A stretch of 64,000 nucleotides of DNA. Origin: Whitmania pigra. Taxonomy: Eukaryota > Annelida > Clitellata > Hirudinida > Haemopidae. Position 1 is the first letter of the stretch. The number at the start of each line of letters is the position of its first letter. Below, one piece after another: positions 47,139-64,000 of the stretch. The stretch covers positions 194,501-258,500 of the forward strand of contig JAJTWR010000021.1 of NCBI GenBank assembly GCA_021613335.1, written 5' to 3'. Position numbers and translations under genes: made by a program. A model generated the notes under the pieces. It made no database searches and was not told the DNA's origin. It saw only the letters and a list, made by a program, of their open reading frames with translations.

Positions 47139-47217
47139 ATTTTGTATTGAAAATTATATTAAATCGTTACCATAATATTAGATATTATAATCATATTCTC
47201 ATTAAGTCTTTATTAGG

Positions 47218-47223
47218 AATAAA
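47218..47223 (+). terminator. Candidate polyadenylation signal for the Frizzled
   Basis: AATAAA 80 bp after the stop at 47138. The region is AT-rich, so chance is possible. Confidence 0.4.
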
Positions 47224-47944
47224 TATTTTAGTTCAATGTTTAATATTTAATATATAAAATCTTACAATACAATTATAAACACGCAATGCATAAATAATAA
47301 TAAAATAATATTTTAATAACTTGTAATATAAGAATTAATGTAATACAATATTTTAATTAATTGATTAATAAATTAAATAATGTGTAATAAACAACTGGCG
47401 ACCAGAACAAAAACTAAACTTTAATGAACATTTGTTTGACTTTTTAGAAACTTTCATTTCTTCGTGGAGTGAATGAATAAATTAAAATAAATTTAAAATT
47501 AAATTAAAATGAGACAATTTTGGAATTTCTTTGTGTGTGTTTGCCGTGCATTTTTTTGTTGTTATTTTTTTTTTACTTTAATTTTTATAAATTGTCATAA
47601 TTTTTATAAATTGTCATAATTTTTTATATATTGTCATTAAAACCTCAAGTAAACGTGAAAGTGCACATGTTTGATATTATTAATTTTATAAATTATAAAT
47701 ATTTATTATAGATAACATTGAATGAGTATCATAACGGGAAAGAATTCAAATTCGTGAAATATCGGTTTATGATAAATCATTAATTAATCATTAATTAAAT
47801 AGCAAATCATTCAGCTTGAAATGTATTCAACAAGCCCTAAAAATTATATTCACTTCAAAAAGAAAGCAGCCCTCAACACGTTCAACATCACCAAGAGACA
47901 AACATGTTATTTTTCTATTCTCTCTTTCGCCACTATATAACGAT

Positions 47945-48178
47945 ATTGAAGACCTTCAGCAAAAACTAAAGTAGCTGAACGAAGTCTCAGTAAGAAAACT
48001 GGATGAAAACAAGCAAGAAACCAAATTATGGCTTGTTTGAAGGAAAAGTTGAAACTCTGATTACAGGTGTTGAAAAAGTCCAAGACCAAGTGACTGACAC
48101 AAATAGCAAGATAGTAATCAACAATGAGAAACAAAAAGACAAACAAATTTTTAACTTTCACAAACTCATTAGGAACTA
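47945..48178 (+). mobile_element. Fragment of a non-LTR retrotransposon ORF1
   Basis: About 200 bp is almost identical, in inverted orientation, to 53473-53673. Plus reading includes FEGKVETLITGVEKVQDQVT and DTNSKIVINNEKQKDKQ, a coiled-coil-like stretch. Very low divergence between the copies suggests recent activity of the family. Confidence 0.7.
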
Positions 48179-48402
48179 ATAAAGCACCGACTAGTCTCCT
48201 AACAATTAATTAATTGAGTTAATTAATTAACAGCGTGTCGATAAATTCCCCAATCGCCTATCGATCATCATTCGTTTGAATTTAAGATGATGTTTTGACA
48301 TTGTTCACTCATAATAGCTTTCCGTTCTTTTGCCTATTCTTATTGTGACGACAACGATAGTGGTGACGGTTTTGTTGTTGTTTTATTAACGTGAGTTGCC
48401 AA

Positions 48403-48490
48403 GCAAGATGATTAGGAGAGTGTTCCTGCAAAGGGGTTCAAATTCGCGCTACCATAATGGCGGTCGCAGCCTTAACCATTAGGCCAGGCT
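48403..48490 (-). mobile_element. Degraded tRNA-derived SINE
   Basis: On minus: GGCCTAATGGTTAAGGCTGC and a B-box-like TTTGAACCCCTTTGC, followed by CCTAATCATCTTGC. This is the family at 22883-23003 with more substitutions. Confidence 0.65.
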
Positions 48491-49414
48491 TTTCGGTCCA
48501 TGAACTGCGGTGACCGAAAGAAAGCGGAAGAAATGAAAGTTTTATTGATGTTAATTTTTCTACCATTCTTGGGGCGTCTTTTTTTTTATCGCTCTCTTCC
48601 TTCAATCCTGGCCTCTCCAGGTAGAATGTAATTCCTTTAGGGAAGCATGGCGGAAGTCGACCGTTGTAAATAAAATGTAAAATGGTCAGAGAAGTAATTA
48701 ACAGGAACAATTAATTATAAAAGTTAGAAATTAATTTGTCATTAAACAAGTAATTAACAGGAAAAATTAATTATAAAAGTTAGAATATATAAATAGAAGC
48801 AACATCAGTTAGAAACTCTCGCGATCAGTTAGGAATTTCACTCATGTATATATATATATATATATAAGCAGTATCATATTACAGTGAACACGCGAGATAT
48901 ATAAATATCTATAGCGTATCTTATTACTATTACTATTGCCATGTTTCCTCAAAGATAAAAGAAGTTTTTTTTTAATTTCTTCGTCTTCTGTTTATTTATT
49001 TTAAATATTATATTTGTTTATAAACAAGAAGTCGTCTAATATCAAAAATATAATTTAGAAAATAACGAAATTATAAAAATGAAATTTTAAACTTTTACCA
49101 TACTATAGTTTTTTTAAATATTGTTTAATTATTAACATGTCATTATTTTGTAGGATACAAATTATTATTATTTCTTAATAGTTAATTAAGTAAATAAATT
49201 TGTTTTAATTAATTCTCCATTTTTATTTTGAAAAAATAATTATTTCTTAAAGCTTATATTCAGCATCTTTTGCTTTGATGCGGCGACACTTGATGGGATC
49301 GCGCTAACATCACTTAGACAACGAACCTATTCAAACGAAGTAAATTAATCGTCTTAAAATATTTTGCTAATAAATCATTATTTAATTACTTAACTACAAA
49401 TAATAAGTATTAAG

Positions 49415-50647
49415 ATGAATAGCGACAAGAGATTCGAGCTGATGAAGATCAGGTCGTTGATGAAGAAGAAAGTCGAGGACAACATTTCGAAGTTAATCGA
49501 GGGTCTCGTGATGCCAGAAGCAGACTTCATAAAAGCTTGTCAATTGTTCAACAAGGAGCAGTACCTTGACGTCACGGACGAGCGAAGTATCAGCAATTTC
49601 TGCGGTTATCCGATGTGCGGAAAATCCATTTCAACACCGACAAATGCTGGCAAGTACAAACTGACAAAGTCTCATATTCTGGATGCCTCCGAAAGGGCAA
49701 AATTCTGCAGCAACAACTGCTACTTCAGCTCGGATTTCCTCAATTCTCAGTTGGAAGACCAACCTGCTTGGAACCTTCTTGGCAGGCCACCGAAATCAAT
49801 CAAACTGTTCAGCAATTTGAGTGCCGATGAGAGAATTGCTTTCAAAATGGCAACGGCTATAGGTTCAAATGAAAAGTTTTCGCACGAAAACATAGCGGGA
49901 ATGACAGAAAGAAGAAAAACAAAATTAATTCTTCATCAACAAGAAGAGGAAAAACTGACATCAAGCGAAAATAATAAATTGAAAAAATCTGAGTCTGAAG
50001 AGCTTTCCAAGACTTTGGAGCAGATTGAAATTAAAGCCGACGTTCAGACAACGGTAAATAAGATTGATTCCTCGAAAGATGAAAGAACAGAGGACAGCAA
50101 TCAATCGCAGAAAGAGAATGACCTCTCAAGGCCTGAAAAGATCATTGAAATCGTCAACGAGTGGACTTCGAGAATGGACTATTACCACTGTGCCAAGGGT
50201 TCGAAACAGCTGAAATCAACGTCAGCAGAAGCAGAAAAGAAAGAAGAAGACAGAATTGAGATTCTGTCCATCATCGATTGTTCGAAGGTTCAGGTCATAA
50301 GGAGAGGAATTGCAAATGAAAAAATGAAACAAGCCTTCAAGTCTCTTCCCTGTGGCCTGAGTAAGCATCTGCAAAAAACAGGTGTCTTCGGCGAGCTTTA
50401 TGAACTATTTGGTTACCTGGAGTTCAGCAACACAAACATATTGTTGGACCACGTTGAGTGGAAGATCATCGCCTTGGCATTGCTCAGGGTCTTTGCTGTC
50501 AAAGATGAACTCGTGAAGGAAATTGCGTTCAGTCGAGAATATGAGGTTGCTGCTGACAGTTTCCAAATGACAGAGGATCAACTGGATTCGATTGCCGAGG
50601 TGTTTATGCACGGTTACATGTCCTATGTTTTGGGAAGCGCAGAGTAG
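49415..50647 (+). CDS. RPAP2: RPAP2/Rtr1 homologue (RNA polymerase II CTD phosphatase), intronless
   Basis: 410 residues. The RTR1 domain spans about 20-125. Cys63 and Cys68 (CGYPMC, spacing x4) and Cys98 and Cys102 (FCSNNC, spacing x3) form the zinc site, with SQLEDQPAW following as in the family. Rtr1/RPAP2 removes Ser5 phosphate from the polymerase II C-terminal repeats and helps import and assemble the polymerase. The middle (about 155-280) is charged and probably disordered. The C-terminus has LLDHVEWKIIALALLRVF, which resembles the conserved end of animal RPAP2. Human RPAP2 is about 610 residues, so this form is short. A single exon could mean compact gene structure or a retrocopy; the frame is fully intact. 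Upstream is AT-rich, and AATAAA lies at 50797. Confidence 0.9.
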   Translation: MNSDKRFELMKIRSLMKKKVEDNISKLIEGLVMPEADFIKACQLFNKEQYLDVTDERSISNFCGYPMCGKSISTPTNAGKYKLTKSHILDASERAKFCSNNCYFSSDFLNSQLEDQPAWNLLGRPPKSIKLFSNLSADERIAFKMATAIGSNEKFSHENIAGMTERRKTKLILHQQEEEKLTSSENNKLKKSESEELSKTLEQIEIKADVQTTVNKIDSSKDERTEDSNQSQKENDLSRPEKIIEIVNEWTSRMDYYHCAKGSKQLKSTSAEAEKKEEDRIEILSIIDCSKVQVIRRGIANEKMKQAFKSLPCGLSKHLQKTGVFGELYELFGYLEFSNTNILLDHVEWKIIALALLRVFAVKDELVKEIAFSREYEVAADSFQMTEDQLDSIAEVFMHGYMSYVLGSAE

Positions 50648-50796
50648 ACATAGGATAGAGATCAAAACTTTATTTAGTACGTCGCAAATTATTAAATATT
50701 GTTATTAAGTTGTAAATTATTTATATAATTATTTATATAATTTATGTATTATTATTATTTTCGTCATCATTTTACTAATTTTTTGAATTTACTGCA

Positions 50797-50802
50797 AATA
50801 AA
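50797..50802 (+). terminator. Candidate polyadenylation signal for RPAP2
   Basis: AATAAA 150 bp after the RPAP2 stop. Confidence 0.45.
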
Positions 50803-52384
50803 TGATTAAGTGTTAGAAGGAAACATTATATAATTGAAACGTTGTGAGACGATCAAATAATTATTGTGGACAAGAAATAAAATTTCCTCCAACATCGAAA
50901 CCAAACACCATTGTTATTTATTCCTTTTTTTCGGGTTCAAAATGTTGAGATTTTTTGATAATTTCAATAATACATACATTTCAAATGCATTTCGCTTCAC
51001 TTGGATTGAATTTCATTCACTGAACAGATGTTTTATAAATTTTCGCCAGATGGAGGGACACCCTCAATGAAAGTAAATACATCAATAAAGACATTAAAAT
51101 ATTAAATTTACATGTGCTGTTTTACAAAACACCACTCTCTGTAAGTCAGAATGACGAATGCTTCTGATTGGCCTAGAGAATCGCAAGTATTCCCGCTTAA
51201 TTTCGCTTTCATCTTTAAGTGGCGACACGAAGGACCCCTTTGTGGGATTGACCCCGGGCCATCATCTCATCGCATAGTGGAATCTGATGTGCTGTCCAAA
51301 TGATAGGATTGGCAGCATCAGCCCACTGGATGAATTCTGAAAGGCGCTATAAAACTTTCTTGCATCTTGATGCCAATTTCTATATAAATCCAACGATTTG
51401 TATGAATAAAGACTTGTCTTTAGGTTAAGCCATGGTGTTAATATAATAATAAAAAAATAAAAATAATAATAAACCCAAAGGGCCAGTTGTCGGACTGACC
51501 CTGAAAGTAGTTATACACAAAATTATAAGCTATACAAATCCACGCAATAAATATTGTTTGTATGACATTTTGAATAGTAAATAAAGTAATTTGAAAGGGT
51601 ATGTGTTTAACTGAGTTAGGTCCTTCGATCATCGATGAGCCAGACAAGGCTTGCAGACTTGGCAGTCCTCTTTATAGAGAGGGAACTTACCGATGGACTG
51701 AATTTTGAGACTTTTATAAAAAAAAAACTCTGCCGAAAGAAAAAGCCGAAAGTTTGCTTGTAAATTTTTAATTTGATTGTGGCTCCATGAAAATAAATAT
51801 TTGAAAGCATGTTTTTTTGGAGGATTCTGGAGAAATTTGGAAGTTTAACGGATTATTAACGGTCAAGTGGAGGACAAATCGTACGACCGCCCCGGGCGCA
51901 AGAACAGTTGGTACGCCAGTGCCTGTAGTCATTTATTTTCACTCACATCTTTTTGAAGAACACGATGATTTGGTAGTGAATAAATAATTATTTTTTAATT
52001 ACATTTTAATGTTGATTTATAACTTTTATTAATTTGTCATTAAACAATTATAAATAAAATTTATTATAAAACTAAATTTATAAAATTCATTTCATGTAGC
52101 ATAGAAAAAAATTAATTAATAATAATAACTAAAAAAATATAAATTAAAAAAAAATCTAAATAAAAACAATAATATTTAAAAATTAAATCTGATTCAAATC
52201 GGGACTTGAACTTCAAAGCCCTGCGTTTTAGAAACACGAAGCAGATGCGCAAAGGTGAGAGTCGTGAAAGTTTTAAGAGAGTAAAGGTCACTTGAGGTCA
52301 CAAACCTATTGAGGTCACGTTTCAGTTCAAATTGCTGTCACTTCCTGCCATTACATAACTTTTGTTTCTTTTTTAGATGCAACT

Positions 52385-52444
52385 ATAATAATAATAATAA
52401 TAATAATTATTATTATTTTATAATTTTATAATTATTATTATTAT

Positions 52445-52487
<43 letters not shown>

Positions 52488-52541
52488 TATTAATAATAAT
52501 AATATAATAATAATAATAATAAATAATAATAATAATAATAA

Positions 52542-52572
<31 letters not shown>

Positions 52573-52645
52573 TATTATTATTTTATAATTTTATAATTAT
52601 TATTATTTTATAATTTTATAATTATTATTATTTTATAATTTTATA

Positions 52646-52679
<34 letters not shown>

Positions 52680-52775
52680 TATTATTATTATATTATTATT
52701 ATTAATTATTATTATTATTATATTATTATTATATTATTATTATTATTAATTATTATTATTATCTTATTATTATTA
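52385..52775. repeat. AAT/ATT palindromic repeat block
   Basis: (AAT)n alternates with (ATT)n, including four copies of a TTTTATAATTTTATAATTAT unit between 52572 and 52650. The two triplet orientations are complementary, so the block can fold on itself. It is prone to assembly error. Confidence 0.85.
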
Positions 52776-53111
52776 TTCAATGTCATACTCGGCTAAAGAG
52801 CCGGACAAAACCGCTAAGTCTCAGCAAGAAACTTCAGGCTATAAAAATAAATAAATAAACAGACCGAAAGCCTAATTAACATACGTCAGTTAAATCAAAT
52901 AAACAAAATATATTGAGATTTCTAACGAAGTTTATTTTCCCGACAAAAAACAATCCAAAAAAAAACTACATCTGAAAGTATTTAAAGTCCCCCATCATGG
53001 CTCGGATCTCCACGGGACTGTTATAAAAGACAATTTAATTAAATAACTTAAACTGCACAATTGTACGCGCTCAATTCGTTCAAAACAAAACTGATGTCCT
53101 AGATAATAAAG

Positions 53112-53900
53112 ATACAATTAAATTCAATTCAGATCTTCTTCTGCTACCTCCTTTTTGATTGACTTCTCTTATTTTTTGTCTTCATACAACTTCTTGCATT
53201 CTTCTCTGTCTTCCTTTGAAAGGTCCTAAGAATTACTTTCCTAAATTGTTCACTCTCTTTCAATTTGTTGCAGTTACCCAGAATGAAGTTCTTGGTAAGC
53301 AAATTATCAAATTTAATTAACAATGGTATTGCTCTTGAAGACTCACACTTTTTTGCCAATCCTGAAAATTTCCAAGATTTCTTTGTTCATTTTCTTTCCA
53401 GTGATTTCTTTCAGAAGTTTTGACACAGTATCTTTTAATTTGTTAACATCTTCTGTTAAGTTGTACACAATGATGTTTTGTCTTTTTGTTTCTCATTGTT
53501 GATTACTATCTTGCTATTTGTGTCAGTCACTTGGTCTTGGACTTTTTCAACATCTGTAATCAGAGTTTCAACTTTTCCTTCAAACAAGCCATAATTTGGT
53601 TTCTTGCTTGTTTTCATCCAGTTTTCTTACTGAGACTTCGTTCAGCTACTTTAGTTTTTGCTGAAGGTCTTCAATGAGGCTTTCTTTGATCACTAAAGGC
53701 CTCCATCAATTTGTCAGTTGTGCTCATAACCATTTTTAGCTCTGCAACATCTTCAGTCAAAGTCTTCAACTGGTCCTTTGGCTCCTTGGCATTTTCGTTG
53801 CAAACTTCTTGATACAAGCCTCGTTTGATTTCAGACAACTTTCGCATTAATGAAATCCGAGAAGTTCAGCCTCCATTATAATTCGGAACTGACGTTTTTG
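53112..53900 (-). mobile_element. Non-LTR retrotransposon ORF1 relic
   Basis: On minus, with frameshifts: a coiled-coil stretch (KDQLKTLTEDVAELKMVM, VETLITDVEKVQDQVTDTN), then VYNLTEDVNKLKDTVSKLL, EILEIFRIGKK, AIPLLIKFDNLLTKNFIL and NCNKLKESEQF, then DLSKEDREECKKLYEDKK. This order (coiled coil, then an RRM-like domain with RIGKK and a KF strand) is typical of L1-like ORF1 proteins. A reverse transcriptase is not adjacent. Confidence 0.75.
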
Positions 53901-54843
53901 GCACTTCTCGGTCTCGGCATAATACCTGCTTTCTAAACGTCCGAGGATTGTTACAAACGTATAAACAATTAAATTCTCCACTGAAAATGTTAACCGCATT
54001 TTAAATGCAAGTTATTCACGAATATCGAGCACACACAGCTTGTTAACATTCCAATCCAGCATTAACTATATATCAGTTAAATTAAATGAACGCAAAATAT
54101 AATTAAAATAATACTTATTATTTTTGTTTATTTTTTTTATTATTATATTTATTATTATTATATTTATTATTATTATTTAATATTTATTATCGTTGTTATT
54201 GTTGTCGTCGTAGTTGTAACTATTTTTTGTGTATAAAACTTCTTTATTGCAAAAAAATGTTTCAATGGTTGCTAACAATTTCAACTCCATCGCTGAATGG
54301 ACGCAACAAATCTCCATATTTATTTATTTATTTATTTATTTATTTATTATTTACTGAAAATTGTATGGTGACCCGCTGTTCGAAAAGAAAGATTAAATGA
54401 ATTCAAAAATACGTTTGATCCACTGAACGTTAGCTGAATACTTGACGAACCACGATTAACGACTGAAAAAAGATGTACAAGATGGAATAATCGATCTTAA
54501 TTTAAACAATTAAACCAATTATTTCACCATAAATCAATACTTAATTCGACATCTAATTACATGATAAATATGAAATTAATTATTTAGAAATTATAACAAC
54601 AAAAACCCTGATGGAAATGTTAAAGTTCCTTAATTCTTTGTTAATTTATATTTCTTGATTTAAAATCTCAAAAATTCTAGAAAATAGACTGCCGAATAAG
54701 CTATTGGTCAAGTCGTTGAGATAAGCAAAGAAAGCATCCAAAGTTTTACAAGCCCTACCCGAAACCATCCATGATTGAAAAATGATGAAAAATCCAGTTC
54801 ATCATCATAGGTCGTCGTCGTCGTTGTCATCATCATCATCATC

Positions 54844-54876
<33 letters not shown>

Positions 54877-54883
54877 GTCATCT

Positions 54884-62280
<7,397 letters not shown>

Positions 62281-64000
62281 CTGATCGATGATAACATATT
62301 ACTTATAAGCTTGTACTTGCTTAACTAATCTTAATTAACCGTTATTTTAATAATAATATCTTATTGTATTAACATGTAATTGATGTAACACGATAATGAT
62401 GATAGCATTAATAAAAATATATCAGTAATGTGTTAATTTGTGATTCCTATTGATAATAAGAATATGCAATTCATAATAATAATAAGAAGAAGAATAATAA
62501 TAATAATAATATAATAATAATAATAATAATATATAATTTATTATTATAATTATAATTCTATAACTAAATAATAAATAATAAGTTTAAATAATTAAATAAT
62601 ATTATTACTTATCACTTATAATCACTTATAATATATATTTAATTACAAATAATATAATATATAATATATATTATAATATTGCATATTAATAATAATTATT
62701 TAATATTAATAATAATAATATTACTACTAGTATTATTTAATTATAAATAATATAATATATATTATTATCATCATCATTCCTCTCGCTGTTTTTTGTTTAA
62801 AAAACAATGTCCATCAAAATCGCATCTCGTCTTTATTGCAATAACATCGAAGGTGCTATGAATTTATTACTGATAACAACACACTTGTTGACTCCTGTTG
62901 TGATGATGATAGCAACGACGATGATGATGATGGAGGTGGTGGCAGTTAAGAAGATGAAATGAATATTTAAATTCGTTTTTATTTAATCACTTATCTTCCT
63001 CGAGGAGCCATTCCTCATCTCTTGATGGATTACTTTTCGATCATTTTTTAATCGCATTTTTCTCATTGTTTATCGGTTTAAATATTTTTATTAATTATTA
63101 TTATTATTATTATTATTATTATTGATTATTAATTATTAGTTATTATAACATTATTATTCCGAATCTCTTTTTTTAATTTGTTTCTTATAATACTACTAAT
63201 AATAACTTATTTTCTCACATCCATATTCTTTAGTATTAATATTTATTTTGACCAGAGTTAATTAACTTTTAGAAGTTACAAGATTTAAGAAAATGTTTTC
63301 AACATTGAGAAAAATGTTGCAATGTTCTGTCAACAGGTACATCCATTCAATTATATCTTTATCCATCTGCCCGTTCACAAATTATTCCGAGTTCTCTTTT
63401 TATTCATTCAACATTCGTTTCGTCCATCCACTCTGTCTGTCCATCCGTCAAGCTTCTGTAAAAGACTTTGCTTTCTTTGTTAAGAATTAAATAAATGCAA
63501 ATTAGTCAAGCGTCATTGATTTTCAAAGTTGTTGGAGACAACAATGTTGGAGAGATGAGAAAATCGTTGAAAAGAACATTTGTTGCTGATGTCGTCGTCG
63601 TTTTTGTATATTGGCAACATTACGATGATAAATCACGAAATTAAAATTATTATTTTCCAATTTCCAGCCATGAATATTTTATGCCCAGAATGCATGTTTA
63701 AAGTATCAATTTTAATTTAATGTTCCCAGAAAATATTACTTCTCTTAAAATAATATTTTAACTAAGAAATGTAGAATTATAACAAATGAAAATATAATTA
63801 TATCAAGTAAATATAACATTATTATAATAAATAAATTTATTAATTAATTTTTTTTGATTAGATAAATGTTGTTAAAGTTTTATTAGATGTTTTCGTAAAT
63901 TCGATTTAAGTTAAATTCTTATATTGAATTAATGCATTTATTCATTACCATATAAAATGTCTTTTACCTGATAATTCTGAATAAATGACAAATGTCACCT
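62281..64000. other. Protocadherin intron or upstream region to the window edge
   Basis: AT-rich with AAT and ATT runs (62490-62530, 63095-63122) and a GAT run near 62915-62935. Apart from a speculative 9-nt exon at 63968-63976, I see no cadherin-like coding sequence. Confidence 0.55.

Larger units (their letters stand above)
47139..49414. other. Intergenic region between Frizzled and RPAP2
   Basis: AT-rich. It holds a 19-bp triple repeat (TTTATAAATTGTCATAATT) near 47583-47640, a LINE ORF1 fragment at 47945-48178, a degraded SINE at 48403-48490 and a TA run at 48845-48865. The RPAP2 promoter should lie in its last part. Confidence 0.6.
50648..54883. other. Intergenic region between RPAP2 and the protocadherin
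   Basis: No host gene recognised. GC-richer patches at 51120-51370 (ending GGCGCTATAAAAC) may be an old element that I cannot name. The rest is the AT palindrome at 52385-52775, the LINE ORF1 relic at 53112-53900, a TTTA run at 54318-54350 and an ATC run at 54825-54875. Confidence 0.6.

Noticed and set aside
63967..64000. Normal-length protocadherin exon ending at the donor gtaaaag
   Set aside because: The required phase 0 meets a TGA within 33 bp, so only a 9-nt exon would fit; that option is kept as a speculative finding.

Overview
The window is eukaryotic nuclear DNA from an invertebrate animal. It is AT-rich and intron-rich, and it is saturated with ATC/GAT, AAT, CATC and GAAT microsatellites. 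The genes are metazoan: a nuclear receptor with two DNA-binding domains, Van Gogh/Strabismus, a Frizzled-4-like receptor, RPAP2/Rtr1 and a protocadherin. A two-DBD nuclear receptor together with this gene set suits a lophotrochozoan. An annelid such as a leech is my best guess, but the sequence alone does not prove it.

Layout. (1) 1-5325 is a microsatellite-rich 3' flank. (2) 5326-20859, minus strand, is a complete nine-exon nuclear receptor gene, assembled here by joining splice sites and phases into one 1077-aa reading frame. It has a tiny N-terminus, two tandem C4 zinc-finger domains, a very long low-complexity hinge and a ligand-binding-domain fold. Its introns hold a foldback-type transposon, a 50-bp minisatellite made of copies of an exon/intron junction, a dead hAT element with a perfect 8-bp target-site duplication, and long (GAT)n tracts. 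(3) 20860-33527 has no gene that I can recognise. It holds tRNA-Glu-derived SINEs, a 5'-truncated LINE and microsatellites. (4) 33528-38780, minus, is a complete three-exon Van Gogh gene. (5) 43996-47138, plus, is a divergent Frizzled-4-like receptor arranged head-to-head with Van Gogh. (6) 49415-50647, plus, is an intronless RPAP2/Rtr1 homologue. (7) 50648-54883 is intergenic, with an AT palindrome and a LINE ORF1 relic. (8) 54884-62280 and beyond, minus, is the 3' part of a protocadherin whose 5' end lies outside the window. A large intron carries a second foldback copy.

Van Gogh and Frizzled are opposing partners in planar cell polarity and sit next to each other here. Both carry changes at signalling termini: Van Gogh ends in ELSV rather than the usual ETSV PDZ ligand, and the Frizzled lacks a recognisable KTxxxW Dishevelled-binding motif and has a third intracellular loop of about 200 residues with polyQ and polyN. 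RPAP2 is a general transcription factor with no evident functional link to its neighbours.

The strongest items for a second look are the two-DBD nuclear receptor with its unusual first P-box, the splice-donor minisatellite, the pair of foldback elements with 9-bp duplications, and the Frizzled with its altered tail. All gene models come from reading splice signals, phase and domain continuity by eye; no transcript or database search was available.
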